64,000 nucleotides of DNA from Tunturibacter gelidoferens (GCF_040358255.1 NZ_CP132938.1:2666001-2730000), one strand, 5' to 3'. Shown: positions 47,833 to 57,729, counted from the stretch's first letter. Notes: a model not told the origin generated them from the letters alone. Made by a program: numbers and translations.

Positions 47833-48603
47833 ATGAAACCTCTGGTGATTGCAGGACGGGCCTTTCAGTCGCGGCTTATCGTCGGTACTGGCAAGTACAA
47901 AGATGGCGCAGAGACTCAGGCTGCTATTGAAGCCTCTGGAGCCGAGATGGTGACCGTCGCGGTTCGAAGGGTCAATCTCGATCGAACGAGTGAGTCACTG
48001 CTGGACTTCATTGATCCGAGGCGTTATTTTCTGTTGCCCAACACGGCTGGATGTTACACCGCCGACGAGGCGATTCGAGCAGCGCGACTGGGGCGCGAAG
48101 TGGGGCTGTCGGATTGGGTCAAGATCGAGGTGATCGGCGATCAGCAGACCCTCTATCCGGATGTGCAAGCTACGCTCGAGGCGACCCGCGTACTGGTCAA
48201 AGAAGGGTTCACCGTTCTGCCGTATACGTCGGACGATATTGTCTTCGCCAAGCGGCTGATTGACGCTGGTGCGGCGGCTGTTATGCCTCTGGGCGCACCC
48301 ATCGGCAGCGGGCTTGGGCTGCAAAATACGGCCAACCTGCGCATTCTGCGGGAGCTGATCACCGAAGTGCCGTTGATCGTGGATGCAGGCGTTGGCACTG
48401 CCTCTGATGCTGCGGTCGCGATGGAGTTAGGCTTCGACGCCGTGCTGATGAACACCGCGATAGCTGCGGCGAAGGACCCCTTGCTGATGGCCGAGGCGAT
48501 GCAGCACGCCGTGCTGGCAGGGCGGCAGGCCTTTTTGGCGGGCAGGATGCAACGAAAACTCTACGCTACGGCCAGCTCCCCGCTTGAAGGGATCTCCCGC
48601 TAG
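47833..48603 (+). CDS. thiG: Thiazole synthase
   Basis: A 256-aa TIM-barrel enzyme making the thiazole phosphate of thiamine from 1-deoxy-xylulose 5-phosphate, dehydroglycine and ThiS thiocarboxylate. The Schiff-base Lys is in [17 protein letters not shown]; other landmarks are [29 protein letters not shown] and [15 protein letters not shown] 47833 is chosen because homologues begin here, with AGGAT 8 nt upstream. thiS, thiF and thiH are not adjacent. Its leader is structured. Confidence 0.95.
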   Translation: MKPLVIAGRAFQSRLIVGTGKYKDGAETQAAIEASGAEMVTVAVRRVNLDRTSESLLDFIDPRRYFLLPNTAGCYTADEAIRAARLGREVGLSDWVKIEVIGDQQTLYPDVQATLEATRVLVKEGFTVLPYTSDDIVFAKRLIDAGAAAVMPLGAPIGSGLGLQNTANLRILRELITEVPLIVDAGVGTASDAAVAMELGFDAVLMNTAIAAAKDPLLMAEAMQHAVLAGRQAFLAGRMQRKLYATASSPLEGISR

Positions 48604-48674
48604 TGCGCTAAGTTCCCTTGGTGGACTCAACCTCGATAGTCCGAAGCTGGCGCGAGATGCAGTAAACTTCGCCC

Positions 48675-49184
48675 ATGCGAGTCTTCGGCATCGACTGCGG
48701 AACGGAGTTCACCGGCTACGGGGTGGTGGAGGTGGATTGCGGCGCCCGCATGCCTCGTCTCGTTCACCTGGCGGCCGGTACGATCCGGCTCAACAAGAAA
48801 GAGAAGACACCGCAGCGGCTGGCTCAGGTTTACGCTGAGCTGACTGCCTTGATGACTCTGCACCAGCCGGAGATCGTCGCTATCGAGGAGGTCTTCTTCT
48901 CGGCGAATGCAAAGTCTGCACTAAAGCTTGGCCAGGTGCGAGGGGTCGCGATGCTGGCCGCGGCGACCTGTGGAATGCCAGTGGCCGAGTATGCGCCGCT
49001 CTCGATAAAAAGCTCGGTGGTGGGCTATGGGTTGGCCGCCAAAGAGCAGGTGCAGTTCATGGTGAGGCGTCTACTCAACAACGAAGACGCCTTCGATTCC
49101 GCAGATGCAGCCGACGCGCTCGCGATTGCGATCTGCCATATCCACACCGCGCAGACACTTGAACTCGAGGGCGCGCGCCGATGA
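48675..49184 (+). CDS. ruvC: Crossover junction endodeoxyribonuclease RuvC
   Basis: A 169-aa Holliday junction resolvase that cuts paired strands during recombination. The acidic site has Asp7 in FGIDCGTEFTGYG, Glu in VAIEEVFFSANAKSALKLGQ, and Asp residues in DSADAADALAIAICH. RuvA and RuvB are not adjacent. The stop overlaps the next start (ATGA). Confidence 0.97.
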   Translation: MRVFGIDCGTEFTGYGVVEVDCGARMPRLVHLAAGTIRLNKKEKTPQRLAQVYAELTALMTLHQPEIVAIEEVFFSANAKSALKLGQVRGVAMLAAATCGMPVAEYAPLSIKSSVVGYGLAAKEQVQFMVRRLLNNEDAFDSADAADALAIAICHIHTAQTLELEGARR

Positions 49185-49897
49185 GAACGACAGCGAGCGT
49201 TGTGTTTTGCACCGCTCTTCTCCTAGCCTCGGCTTTTTCATCCGTGGCCCAGACACCCGAAGCACAATCTGCTGTGCCTGCAAATCAACCGGCTGAGGTT
49301 AGCTTTCAGTTCGACCACGCGGGGCTTCCTGTCCCACGGTTCACACTGCGGATCCATGAGAACGGAACAGGTACCTATCAGGCAGATCAGGCGGAGACTC
49401 CAGCCACGCAGACATCGATGCGGGGTCAGGCAGCGCAGCATGTCGATCGGCCGATCAACCTGACTCCAGGCGTCGTCGCAAAGATCTTCAAGGCGGCGCG
49501 GGGGCTGAATCATTTCAATGTCGAATGTGCTTCCAAAGCGAAGAACATAGCCGACACGGGCACGAAGACGCTCACTTACAATGGCTCAGATGGGTCGGGA
49601 TCGTGTGTCTACAACTACTCAGAGAACAAGATGGTTGGTACGCTTACCGATATCTTCCTTGCAATCGCTTCCACGCTGGATGAAGGCCGTAAGCTGGAAT
49701 TTCTGCATCGTTACGACCGCCTCGGCCTCGATGCCGAAATGAACTCTTTCGCCGACGAAGTGAAGGAGGGACGTGCGCTCGAATTGGGAACGATCTCGTC
49801 GACGCTGGCCTCAATCGCCGACGACACTGCGGTGATCCAACGCGTTCGCTTGCGGGCGGCAAAGATGCTCGAGCAGGTTGCAGCGGATCGTCCTTGA
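49181..49897 (+). CDS. Exported protein of unknown function, coupled to ruvC
   Basis: A 238-aa protein with a signal peptide (1-24, SSVAQT). The mature part has a beta-rich region (PRFTLRIHENGTGTYQ), two Cys, and a helical C-terminus rich in Ala and charged residues. The ATG overlaps the ruvC stop by four bases, yet an exported product has no obvious link with recombination. I recognise no family. Confidence 0.7.
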   Translation: MRTTASVVFCTALLLASAFSSVAQTPEAQSAVPANQPAEVSFQFDHAGLPVPRFTLRIHENGTGTYQADQAETPATQTSMRGQAAQHVDRPINLTPGVVAKIFKAARGLNHFNVECASKAKNIADTGTKTLTYNGSDGSGSCVYNYSENKMVGTLTDIFLAIASTLDEGRKLEFLHRYDRLGLDAEMNSFADEVKEGRALELGTISSTLASIADDTAVIQRVRLRAAKMLEQVAADRP

Positions 49898-49935
49898 AGC
49901 TTCTGCTGAGAAGGTGCAGCAATCACGCGTAGACC

Positions 49936-50751
49936 TTACTCATAAGACATCGGCGGTATAGATAAGGATCGATAGAGCTCTGCCATCGATTCCAGCGCGA
50001 TTGATTCGGCGCGTGCCTGCACAGGGATACTGCGTGGCCATGCCGCGGAGAGCTGTTCAGCGGAGTGGCCAGCGGCACGGAGGTTATTCTGAAGCGTCTT
50101 ACGCTTCTGCGCGAAGGAGTGCCTGAGAAAGATGTTGAACCCGTCAGGATCCACTCCAAGCTCAGCAAACCTCGGCGCGAAGTGCAACCGGAGCACGGTG
50201 GAGTAAACGTCCGGAGGAGGCGAAAAAGCGGACGGCGGCAATGTAAAGAGGGTGTCGACCTTCGCGTTCATCTGCGCCGTCGCGGAGAGCAAGCCATAGT
50301 CGCGAACCCCCGGTGCAGCCGAGACGCGTTCGGCTACCTCTCGCTGCATCATCAGAACGGCGCGGGCGAGCGTGCCGACTTTGCCAGCCGCGAAGAGCTG
50401 CAGCAGAATATCCGACGTGATGTAGTACGGAAGATTCCCAATCACGTCTGCCGTCTCCCCCGCGGGCACAAGTGCTCGCAGGTCCGTCTCTAGAACATCG
50501 CACTCGAGAATCTGTACCTGCGGGTGATCGCGAAAACGAAAGGTCATTTCGGCTGCCAGAGCACGGTCGAGTTCGAGCGCAATCAGCTTGTGACAACGTC
50601 CTGCCAGTATGTCGGTAATCGCCCCGTGCCCAGGGCCAATCTCGATGACGGTACGCTTGCTAAGATCACCAAGGGCATCAACGATGGCGTGACGGGCGGA
50701 GTCGTCAACGAGAAAATTCTGCCCCAGCTTCGGCTTACGTTTCATCAGCAT
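49936..50751 (-). CDS. rsmA: 16S rRNA (adenine-N6,N6) dimethyltransferase
   Basis: A 271-aa SAM-dependent enzyme that dimethylates two adjacent adenines near the 3' end of 16S rRNA. The start region reads KRKPKLGQNFLVDD; SAM motif I is VIEIGPGHGAITD; the catalytic motif is NLPYYITS. Start ATG 50751 or 50745. Divergent from glgA. Confidence 0.96.
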   Translation of the reverse strand: MLMKRKPKLGQNFLVDDSARHAIVDALGDLSKRTVIEIGPGHGAITDILAGRCHKLIALELDRALAAEMTFRFRDHPQVQILECDVLETDLRALVPAGETADVIGNLPYYITSDILLQLFAAGKVGTLARAVLMMQREVAERVSAAPGVRDYGLLSATAQMNAKVDTLFTLPPSAFSPPPDVYSTVLRLHFAPRFAELGVDPDGFNIFLRHSFAQKRKTLQNNLRAAGHSAEQLSAAWPRSIPVQARAESIALESMAELYRSLSIPPMSYE

Positions 50752-50823
50752 CCAATGTGTGCGGTTTGTTCCTGTGCTCTTCTATAGACTAACGGTTTGG
50801 TTGGAAAGATAAAGGACGAAGGT

Positions 50824-52272
50824 ATGCATATTGTTTTCGCAGCATCGGAGTGTTCCCCCTGGGCCAAGTTGGGCGGTATGGCAGATGTCGTGAGCGCGCT
50901 CCCACGTACACTGGCCAAACTCGGTCATCGCGTCAGTGTCTTTCTGCCCTACTACCGGCAGGTCGCGAAGGCTGTACCGAACCCTCCGGTGGTACTGCCC
51001 AGTGTCACGATTCCTTTCCCGTCCTATAACCGCTTCGTGCGTATTCTCGACGGTGGAATCAAGGGCGGAGTCCAGACTTACTTTATCGATTGCGCCGAAT
51101 TATTCGATCGCGAGAACTTCTATGACACCCCCTCTGGCGATTACCCCGACAACGCGGAACGCTTCGGGCTGCTCTGCCGCGCCGTTATCGAAGCCTCAAA
51201 GATGCTCGGCATTCCTGACGTCTTCCACGTTCATGATTGGCAGGCGGCGATGCTCCCGGTCATGCTCGGCTCCATCTACTACTTCGATCCCGTCCTGCGC
51301 CACGTTCCATCGGTCTTGACCATCCACAATGCCGGACATCAGGGGGTGTTTCCTCCGCAGACCATCGAAACCCTGCTCCTCCCCTGGGATTTATTCACTG
51401 TTGAGAAACTCGCACACTATGACAAAGTCGACTTCCTGAAAGGCGGCGTCTTGTATGCAGATGCCATCACTACGGTCAGCCGTAGGTATGCCGAAGAGCT
51501 CCAGACGAGCGAGTTTGGCAACGGGCTTGACGGAGTCTTTCGGCAACGTAGCGGAGATCTCCTCGGAATAACGAACGGCATCGACACCGACGAGTGGAAT
51601 CCGGCGACCGACTCACACATTGCAGCGCACTACACGGCTGAAAACCTTGCCGGCAAGAAAGAGTGCCGTCGAGATTTGCTTCATGCTTACGGGCTGGAAA
51701 ATGTCAATGACGACACCGCCATCATCGGAGTCGTCTCCCGCTTCGCCACGCAAAAGGGCTTCGACTTTATCGTCGAGATCATGGATCGTTTGGTGCAGGA
51801 GGACATGGTGCTGGTGATCCTGGGCAACGGCGAAGAGTACTACGAACGCCTCCTGGGGGAGATGGCCGACCGCCATCCCGGCAAGGTGCGCGTGCAGGTT
51901 AAATTCGACAATGTAATGGCGCACAAGATCGAGGCGGGGGCCGACATCTTCCTGATGCCCTCCCGGTATGAACCCGGCGGTCTAAACCAGCTTTACAGCC
52001 TCAAGTACGGTACGATCCCGGTTGTCCGGGCCACTGGCGGTCTTGACGACACGATCGATGAGCAGCCTAACGGCGGCGGTAATGGCTTCAAATTCTGGGG
52101 CTACAGTGCGGGGGCACTCTTCGATGCGCTCAAGCGCGCTCTTGAAACCTTCCGGAATAAACAGGAATGGCATCAAATGATGCAGAGAGGTATGGCGCAG
52201 GACTTCTCCTGGGATAAGCCGGCGGCCGAATACGTGCGCGTCTATGAGCGGGTTATCGAGAATCGCAGTTAG
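50824..52272 (+). CDS. glgA: Glycogen synthase (ADP-glucose, GT5)
   Basis: A 482-aa glycosyltransferase that extends alpha-1,4-glucan from ADP-glucose. The N-terminal site reads AKLGGMADVVSALPR (KLGG in place of the common KTGG). Other landmarks: DVFHVHDWQAAMLPV, IHNAGHQG, GITNGIDTDEWNP, and the C-terminal SRYEPGGLNQLYSLKYGTIP. ATG 50824 is preferred to TTG 50797 because homologues begin MHIVFAASE. The stop overlaps that of the convergent permease. No glgB, C or X nearby. Confidence 0.95.
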   Translation: MHIVFAASECSPWAKLGGMADVVSALPRTLAKLGHRVSVFLPYYRQVAKAVPNPPVVLPSVTIPFPSYNRFVRILDGGIKGGVQTYFIDCAELFDRENFYDTPSGDYPDNAERFGLLCRAVIEASKMLGIPDVFHVHDWQAAMLPVMLGSIYYFDPVLRHVPSVLTIHNAGHQGVFPPQTIETLLLPWDLFTVEKLAHYDKVDFLKGGVLYADAITTVSRRYAEELQTSEFGNGLDGVFRQRSGDLLGITNGIDTDEWNPATDSHIAAHYTAENLAGKKECRRDLLHAYGLENVNDDTAIIGVVSRFATQKGFDFIVEIMDRLVQEDMVLVILGNGEEYYERLLGEMADRHPGKVRVQVKFDNVMAHKIEAGADIFLMPSRYEPGGLNQLYSLKYGTIPVVRATGGLDDTIDEQPNGGGNGFKFWGYSAGALFDALKRALETFRNKQEWHQMMQRGMAQDFSWDKPAAEYVRVYERVIENRS

Positions 52273-53624
52273 GCTGTTCGTCTTCGTTGCAGGAGATAGT
52301 GCAGCGGAACTCCAAGCAGGATGATCCCGGTTCCAACAAGGGAGTTCCGCGGCTGATCTGCAAACGAAAAGACCAACAGGACCGCGGCCGCGAGGATGAA
52401 AAGGGCCGGCAGAACCGGGTATCCCCAGATGCTATACGGACGCGCTATGTGTGGCTCGCGACGGCGAAACACAAAGATCGTACTGGCTGTGAGCATGTAG
52501 AACAGCCACTCGCCGAAGATGGCCAGCGAAAAGAGCGCCTGAAACTTTCCAATCGCAAGTAGCAGCAGTGAACTCAGAACGGCCTGAAGGATCAACGCAG
52601 TCGACGGCGTTTGAAACCGTGAGTTGACATGCGCAAGCTGCTTGAAAAATAGGCCATCGCGGGCCGCTGCGAACGGAACGCGCGCACCGGAGAGCGAAGA
52701 TCCCACAAAGGTCGCGCAGATACTGACTGCCATCCCGATCGACACCAGGGTTGCTCCCCACGGTCCGGCGACTAGTCGCATCGCATCGGCTGCAGGTCGA
52801 TCCGCTGCGGCGATGGTTGCTGCGGGCAATACGTATTGGATGGCAGCGTTGGTCAGCATGTAAAGCGCACCGACGATGGCAACGCCTCCAACCAACGCGA
52901 GCGGCATGCTGCGCTGCGGCTTCTGAACCTCGCCCGCCATGGTTACGACATCGCTCCACCCGTCATAGGCCCATAGTGCGGCGACCAACGCAATCATGAA
53001 CCCAGTAAAACCTCCGCGTGCTCCTGTGAAGTCTGTGCTGAAGTTGTGCCACGAGCCATGTTGGCCTGCGGCTCCAAAGCAGAAACCCGCAATCACGAGA
53101 ATCAGCAGTCCCTTGAGCCACGTGAGCAGAAGCTGCACGTTGGCAGATCTTCTCGTCCCGATAATGTTGAGTATGGCGATGAGCCACGTCACCATGATGG
53201 CAAAGATCTGTCCCCAGAAAAGATGGAGGAAAGCTGGACGCGCAAAGAAGCTGAAGACTGCGAAGGTACCCAACACCCGCGCCAGGCCGGCGGCGATGGT
53301 AGCAAGCGAAGCAGGCTTGGCCACCGTAATCTGGGTCCACATGTAGAGGAAGCCGGTCAGATCCCCGTAGGCCTCGCGCAGAAAAGCATATTCGCCGCCG
53401 TACCGCGGTCTAGCGGCAGCGATCTCCGCATAGGTCATGGCGCCAAAGAGTGAGAGCAGGCCCCCCACAATCCAGACCACGTAAACCATGCGAGACGAGC
53501 CCACCGCAGCCATCATCTCCCGCGGCACCAGAAAAATGCCGCTTCCGATAATGATGCCCACGACGATGGAAGTCGCGTGGGACGCGTTTAGAACGCGAGG
53601 TAGTTCGGACTTGCTGTTTGGCAT
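52269..53624 (-). CDS. APC-superfamily amino acid permease
   Basis: A 451-aa transporter with 12 predicted helices. The first helix has the substrate-binding GIIIGSGIFLVPREM, and later ones EYAFLREAYGDLTGFLYMWTQ and VAALWAYDGWSDVVTMAGEVQKP, all typical of the LAT/APC group (L-amino acid or exchange transporters). ATG 53624 is chosen; GTG 53651 would add nine residues. Stop overlaps glgA tail to tail. Substrate unknown. Confidence 0.9.
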   Translation of the reverse strand: MPNSKSELPRVLNASHATSIVVGIIIGSGIFLVPREMMAAVGSSRMVYVVWIVGGLLSLFGAMTYAEIAAARPRYGGEYAFLREAYGDLTGFLYMWTQITVAKPASLATIAAGLARVLGTFAVFSFFARPAFLHLFWGQIFAIMVTWLIAILNIIGTRRSANVQLLLTWLKGLLILVIAGFCFGAAGQHGSWHNFSTDFTGARGGFTGFMIALVAALWAYDGWSDVVTMAGEVQKPQRSMPLALVGGVAIVGALYMLTNAAIQYVLPAATIAAADRPAADAMRLVAGPWGATLVSIGMAVSICATFVGSSLSGARVPFAAARDGLFFKQLAHVNSRFQTPSTALILQAVLSSLLLLAIGKFQALFSLAIFGEWLFYMLTASTIFVFRRREPHIARPYSIWGYPVLPALFILAAAVLLVFSFADQPRNSLVGTGIILLGVPLHYLLQRRRTA

Positions 53625-53707
53625 CGGTTTCCGGAGAGTAGCACACCCCATCCGCCTAAACTCGCAAAATCTGTGAGAAAGCCTGACTCAAACAAGACGG
53701 AATAAAA

Positions 53708-53725
53708 CATCTTACTTATAAGATG
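53708..53725. promoter_or_regulatory. 18-bp dyad before the YpfJ-type gene
   Basis: CATCTTA (53708-53714) and TAAGATG (53719-53725) are perfect inverted repeats separated by CTTA, ending 24 nt before the ATG. Size and place fit a repressor site. Confidence 0.4.
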
Positions 53726-53749
53726 GAGACGCACCTACTGGAGTGAACT

Positions 53750-54667
53750 ATGGACTGGACACCTGGCGGCGGACTCAGCGGCGACATTGAAGACAGACGT
53801 GGTTCTTCCGGAGGCGGTGGTGGAGGCTTTGGTGGCGGTGGGATTGGGATCGTCGGCTTTTTGATCCTGCTTGTCGTCAGCCTGGTCACGGGCCGCAACT
53901 ATATCGGCAGCTATCTCTCCGGCCATAGCGCGTCGCCATCCTACACGCAACAGAGTGCGCCTTCCGCAGCCAACCGCCCGCCGACAACTGAATCGCCTCA
54001 GGAGAAGAGAGCGGCGCAGCTCGTCTCCTGGACGTTGGATGATGTGCAGAACACCTGGACGAAGCTTCTCCCCACGCAAACAGGCAAAAACTACCAGCGC
54101 TCGACGCTCGTGCTCTTTCGCGGTCGTACTTACTCAGGCTGTGGCACCGCTCAGTCGCAGAGCGGACCTTTCTACTGTCCAGCGGACGAGAAGGTTTACA
54201 TCGACCTTAGTTTTTGGGATGAGCTGAGACGCCTTGGGGGCAGCAACGCTGACTTTGCCCAGGCCTACGTCGTCGCTCACGAGTTAGGCCACCATGTGCA
54301 GGACCTTCTCGGGATCGAAGGGAAGGTGCGGCAGCTATCAGGTCAAAATCCTTCGGAGAGGAATCGCCTCTCTGTCGATCTTGAACTGCAGGCAGACTGT
54401 TTCGCAGGCGTGTGGGCCCACAGCACGGCGCAACGCAACATCGTTCACGACTCCGATATCACCGCTGGTCTGCAAGCCGCGGCCGCAGTTGGCGACGACC
54501 ATATTCAACGCCTGGAGCGAGGCACGGTGAGCCCGGAGAGCTTCACCCACGGATCGTCGGCGCAACGCGTCGGCTGGTTCAAACGAGGATTCCAGCAGGG
54601 AACGATCGCAGCCTGCAATACCTTCAAATTCGGTGGTGCAGTACCGCCGACCGACAGCGCCGAATAA
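53750..54667 (+). CDS. YpfJ-type neutral zinc metallopeptidase
   Basis: A 305-aa protein with N-terminal DIEDRRGSSGGGGGG, one membrane helix (about 36-50), and a catalytic domain with the zinc motif HELGHHVQ. The later ELQADCFAGVWAH provides the third ligand region, and ARRCGTAQSQSGPFYCP-like Cys-rich stretch (CGTAQSQSGPFYCP) precedes it. GGAG stands 7 nt upstream of ATG 53750. The family is common but its substrates are unknown. It is convergent with uvrC, with 2 nt between stops. Confidence 0.9.
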   Translation: MDWTPGGGLSGDIEDRRGSSGGGGGGFGGGGIGIVGFLILLVVSLVTGRNYIGSYLSGHSASPSYTQQSAPSAANRPPTTESPQEKRAAQLVSWTLDDVQNTWTKLLPTQTGKNYQRSTLVLFRGRTYSGCGTAQSQSGPFYCPADEKVYIDLSFWDELRRLGGSNADFAQAYVVAHELGHHVQDLLGIEGKVRQLSGQNPSERNRLSVDLELQADCFAGVWAHSTAQRNIVHDSDITAGLQAAAAVGDDHIQRLERGTVSPESFTHGSSAQRVGWFKRGFQQGTIAACNTFKFGGAVPPTDSAE

Positions 54668-54669
54668 CG

Positions 54670-56664
54670 TCACGACGCTTCGTTCAATACGGGCAACACC
54701 GCATTGCCAGACGCCTCCGCGGCAAAGTAGTTGCGAATTCGCTCAGCAGTTGCGGTATTCACTACTGCAGTGAGCGCGTCCGGACCAGCCTGCTTGATCC
54801 CACGCACGCTGCCGAAGTGTTCGATCAATCGTTGACGAGTTCTCGGCCCAACACCGGGTATCGACAACAACTCACTATCCCGGTCGCGCATCTGGCGCCG
54901 CTTGCGATGATAGGTCACGGCGAATCGATGGCTTTCGTCGCGAATCTTCTGCATCAGGTGCAGCACGGGAGACCGGCGATCCAGCACGACCGGTTCATTC
55001 TCCTGTCCGTACACGTAAATAATCTCCTCTTTTTTCGCGATTGATGCCAAGGGCTGCAACGTGACCCCGATCTCCTCGAGCGCCGAATAGGCTGCGTTCA
55101 ACTGCCCTAATCCTCCATCGATCAGGATCAGGGAAGGGAACGGCTTCTTATCTTCCTGTAACCGTTTGTAGCGACGCTGAATGACCTCGCGCATGCTCGC
55201 GAAATCGTCGACGCCCGTAACCGTCTTCACCTGAAACTTCCGGTAGTCGGACTTCTTCATCGCGCCATCCTCCCACACCACCATGGAAGCCACCGTCTCG
55301 GCGCCTTGAATGTGCGAGATGTCGAAGCACTCGATCCTGCGCGGCAGTTCCTCGAGCGTGAGCGCATCCTGCAGCGCCTCTTGGATCGCCTTCATCCCAG
55401 GTTGCAACACGCGGAATCGCTGATCATACGATTGCTTCGCATTCTGACAGACAAGATCGACGAGGGAGCGTTTTTCACCACGCTGCGGTGCAAGAATCTC
55501 AATACGTTTGCCTGTCCGCTCCGTCAGAGCCTCAGCCAATAGCGCTCGGTCAGGAAACTCGACGGGCACGAGAATCGATCGCGGTACATAACTCTGATCG
55601 AGATAAATCTGTTTCAGAAGCGCAGAGAAAAATACTCCAGGACTGAAAGTGCCTCCCAGCTCCGATACCGCGGCATGCTGCACGATGGCGATACCCTCGC
55701 CGATCTCAGGTGCCGGCGCAGCAGGGTCAGGCTCCATGCGAGGCAGCGCCTCCAGTTCCTCGACCTCGGCGACAGCCTCCGTCGCAGCATCCAGCAAGGA
55801 CTCCGGCAGATCCTCCCAGAAGAAGTCGCGGCGATCCACGATCTTTCCGTTGCGCATGTGAAAAAGATTCACCGCCAACATCTCGTTCTCGTAGTGATAA
55901 CCGAATACGTCCGCGTCCTCATTATCGGCGCTCGCCATGCGCTGTTTGTCCTGCATCTGGTGTACGGTAACGATCTGATCTCGCAGTCGAGCAGCCATCT
56001 CAAACTGCTCTGCCTCCGCCGCCGCTTCCATCCGCTTTGTCAGCGACAGCTCGAGCTCGTTGGGCCTTCCCTCCAGAAAGAGCTGCACGTCACGAATGGT
56101 CTGTCGATAGGCCTCGGGCGTCGTCAGCCCTTCGAGACATGGCCCCAGGCAGCGCTTGATGTAGTACTGCAGGCACGCCCGCGGATGATATCGCGACAGG
56201 TCAACCTTGCAGCTGGGAATCAAAAAGCTCCGATGAATCAGATCAACCAGTCGATAAGCCAGATTGCCCGGGAAATAAGGACCGTAGTAGGCCCCTCCAT
56301 CCTTGCGCAACCTACGCGTCACAAAGACCTTCGGGTAACGATCGTTCATCGTCAGCTTGATGTAGGGGTAGGTCTTGTCATCGCGCAGCAGAATGTTGAA
56401 GCGGGGCTTCTTCTGCTTGATGAGATTGTTTTCCAGCGCCAGCGCCTCGTGCTCATTGGCAACCGTGATGTACTCCACATCGACGGCCTCGCGCATCAGG
56501 GTGCCCGTCTTGGCGTTAGCCTGAGACGCCTCCAGGAAATACGAGCGCACCCGTGCACGAAGGTTTTTCGCCTTACCGACGTAGATGACCTCCCCTTCGG
56601 CATTTTTGTAGAGATAGCAGCCTGGCTGAGTGGGGAGAGTGCGAATTTTCTGATGAAGATCCAT
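54670..56664 (-). CDS. uvrC: Excinuclease ABC subunit C
   Basis: A 664-aa dual endonuclease of nucleotide excision repair. The GIY-YIG domain reads GCYLYKNAEGEVIYVGKAKN. The UVR motif is MEAAAEAEQFEMAARLRDQI. The RNase H-like nuclease has ECFDISHIQGAETVASMV and ILIDGGLGQLNAA. Helix-hairpin-helix motifs end the protein (SIPGVGPRTRQRLIEHFGS). Start ATG 56664. Complete. Confidence 0.97.
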   Translation of the reverse strand: MDLHQKIRTLPTQPGCYLYKNAEGEVIYVGKAKNLRARVRSYFLEASQANAKTGTLMREAVDVEYITVANEHEALALENNLIKQKKPRFNILLRDDKTYPYIKLTMNDRYPKVFVTRRLRKDGGAYYGPYFPGNLAYRLVDLIHRSFLIPSCKVDLSRYHPRACLQYYIKRCLGPCLEGLTTPEAYRQTIRDVQLFLEGRPNELELSLTKRMEAAAEAEQFEMAARLRDQIVTVHQMQDKQRMASADNEDADVFGYHYENEMLAVNLFHMRNGKIVDRRDFFWEDLPESLLDAATEAVAEVEELEALPRMEPDPAAPAPEIGEGIAIVQHAAVSELGGTFSPGVFFSALLKQIYLDQSYVPRSILVPVEFPDRALLAEALTERTGKRIEILAPQRGEKRSLVDLVCQNAKQSYDQRFRVLQPGMKAIQEALQDALTLEELPRRIECFDISHIQGAETVASMVVWEDGAMKKSDYRKFQVKTVTGVDDFASMREVIQRRYKRLQEDKKPFPSLILIDGGLGQLNAAYSALEEIGVTLQPLASIAKKEEIIYVYGQENEPVVLDRRSPVLHLMQKIRDESHRFAVTYHRKRRQMRDRDSELLSIPGVGPRTRQRLIEHFGSVRGIKQAGPDALTAVVNTATAERIRNYFAAEASGNAVLPVLNEAS

Positions 56665-56843
56665 GCCTGAGTGTCAGAGCCTGCATCTGAAGTGTAGACG
56701 CAGTCCATTAGGGCTGCTGTGTGCAGTTGTTTGCTCAGTAGATTTGACGCGGCAGACGATCAAAAGTTCCCGCCCGACAACAAACACTCCACTCGGCTAT
56801 TCGCTCTAACTGCTGTAAGTATTTGAGAGGAGTGTAGTTAATT

Positions 56844-56871
56844 GTGCCAACGTTTTGGCACTCTGATTGCA
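56844..56871 (+). promoter_or_regulatory. Sigma-54 promoter of the OmpA-type lipoprotein gene
   Basis: TGGCAC (56856-56861) and TTGCA (56867-56871) have the exact GG-N10-GC spacing of -24/-12 promoters. Start of transcription is expected near 56882, about 49 nt before the ATG. GTGCCAA (56844-56850) and TTGGCAC (56855-56861) make a dyad over the -24 element, a possible repressor site. Confidence 0.8.
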
Positions 56872-56930
56872 TCTTACCAACTGCTGTGGATGGACTGTTG
56901 CAGCACTTACTACCAGGAGAGTGAAAGAGA

Positions 56931-57692
56931 ATGAGCTCCAATACATATAGGGACATGAAAAGAAAATCTGCCTGCACCGCCGCTTTAGCCAGTGCTCTAG
57001 CCCTCACGTTTACGGTAGGTTGCTCCACCAAAAACTACGTCCGCTCCCAGACCACCCCCATCATCCAACAAACCAACGACCTGGACACCAAGACCGCCGC
57101 TGATCACCGCAATATTGTCGACACGGACGAGCGCGCCAAGACCGGAATCGCCGGCGCACAGTCTGCAGCGAACACAGCCGACCAGCACGCCCTTGCAGCA
57201 GGCCAATCTGCAGATGCTGCGAATCAATCCGCGAAGGAAGCGTATAACCGGGTCGACAGTCTCAGTGGCGTCGTAGCCAACCTGGACAACTACAAGCAGA
57301 TCTCCGACGTGAGCGTTACCTTTGCGTTCGATAAGTACGTTCTCACCGCCGCTGATAAAAAGCAGCTCGATGACCTGGCGGCAAACCTCACCAGTACTCG
57401 CGGTTACATCCTTGAGGTGACCGGCGGGACAGACTCAGTCGGCGATGCGGCCTATAACTACCAGCTTAGCCAGCATCGTGCGGATGCCGTCGTCAACTAT
57501 CTATCGTCGAAGTACAACATCCCGCCTCATAAGTTCTACTTGATTGGCATCGGGAAGGACCAGCAGGTCGCAAGTGACAGCACAGCAGCAGGTCGCGCAA
57601 AGAATCGTCGTGTCGACATCAAGCTGATGACGAACATGAACAACGACCAGCCGAGTACTGCTTCCTCCGCGAAACCAAACGGCCAGATGTAG
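56931..57692 (+). CDS. OmpA-family lipoprotein (Pal-like)
   Basis: A 253-aa lipoprotein: hydrophobic segment then TVGC lipobox (Cys31). A helical, Ala/Gln-rich region (about 40-115) with a repeating AANTADQHALAAGQSADAAN-like pattern suggests a coiled coil. The C-terminal OmpA domain (about 122-235) binds peptidoglycan: VTFAFDKYVLTAADKKQLDD, TDSVGDAAYNYQLSQHRADAV, and KNRRVDIKL. Its sigma-54 promoter sets it apart from ordinary Pal, which is housekeeping. It is followed by a terminator. Confidence 0.9.
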   Translation: MSSNTYRDMKRKSACTAALASALALTFTVGCSTKNYVRSQTTPIIQQTNDLDTKTAADHRNIVDTDERAKTGIAGAQSAANTADQHALAAGQSADAANQSAKEAYNRVDSLSGVVANLDNYKQISDVSVTFAFDKYVLTAADKKQLDDLAANLTSTRGYILEVTGGTDSVGDAAYNYQLSQHRADAVVNYLSSKYNIPPHKFYLIGIGKDQQVASDSTAAGRAKNRRVDIKLMTNMNNDQPSTASSAKPNGQM

Positions 57693-57729
57693 TCAGTTCG
57701 CTAAACTCGAGTCAATGCAACCAGCCTGA

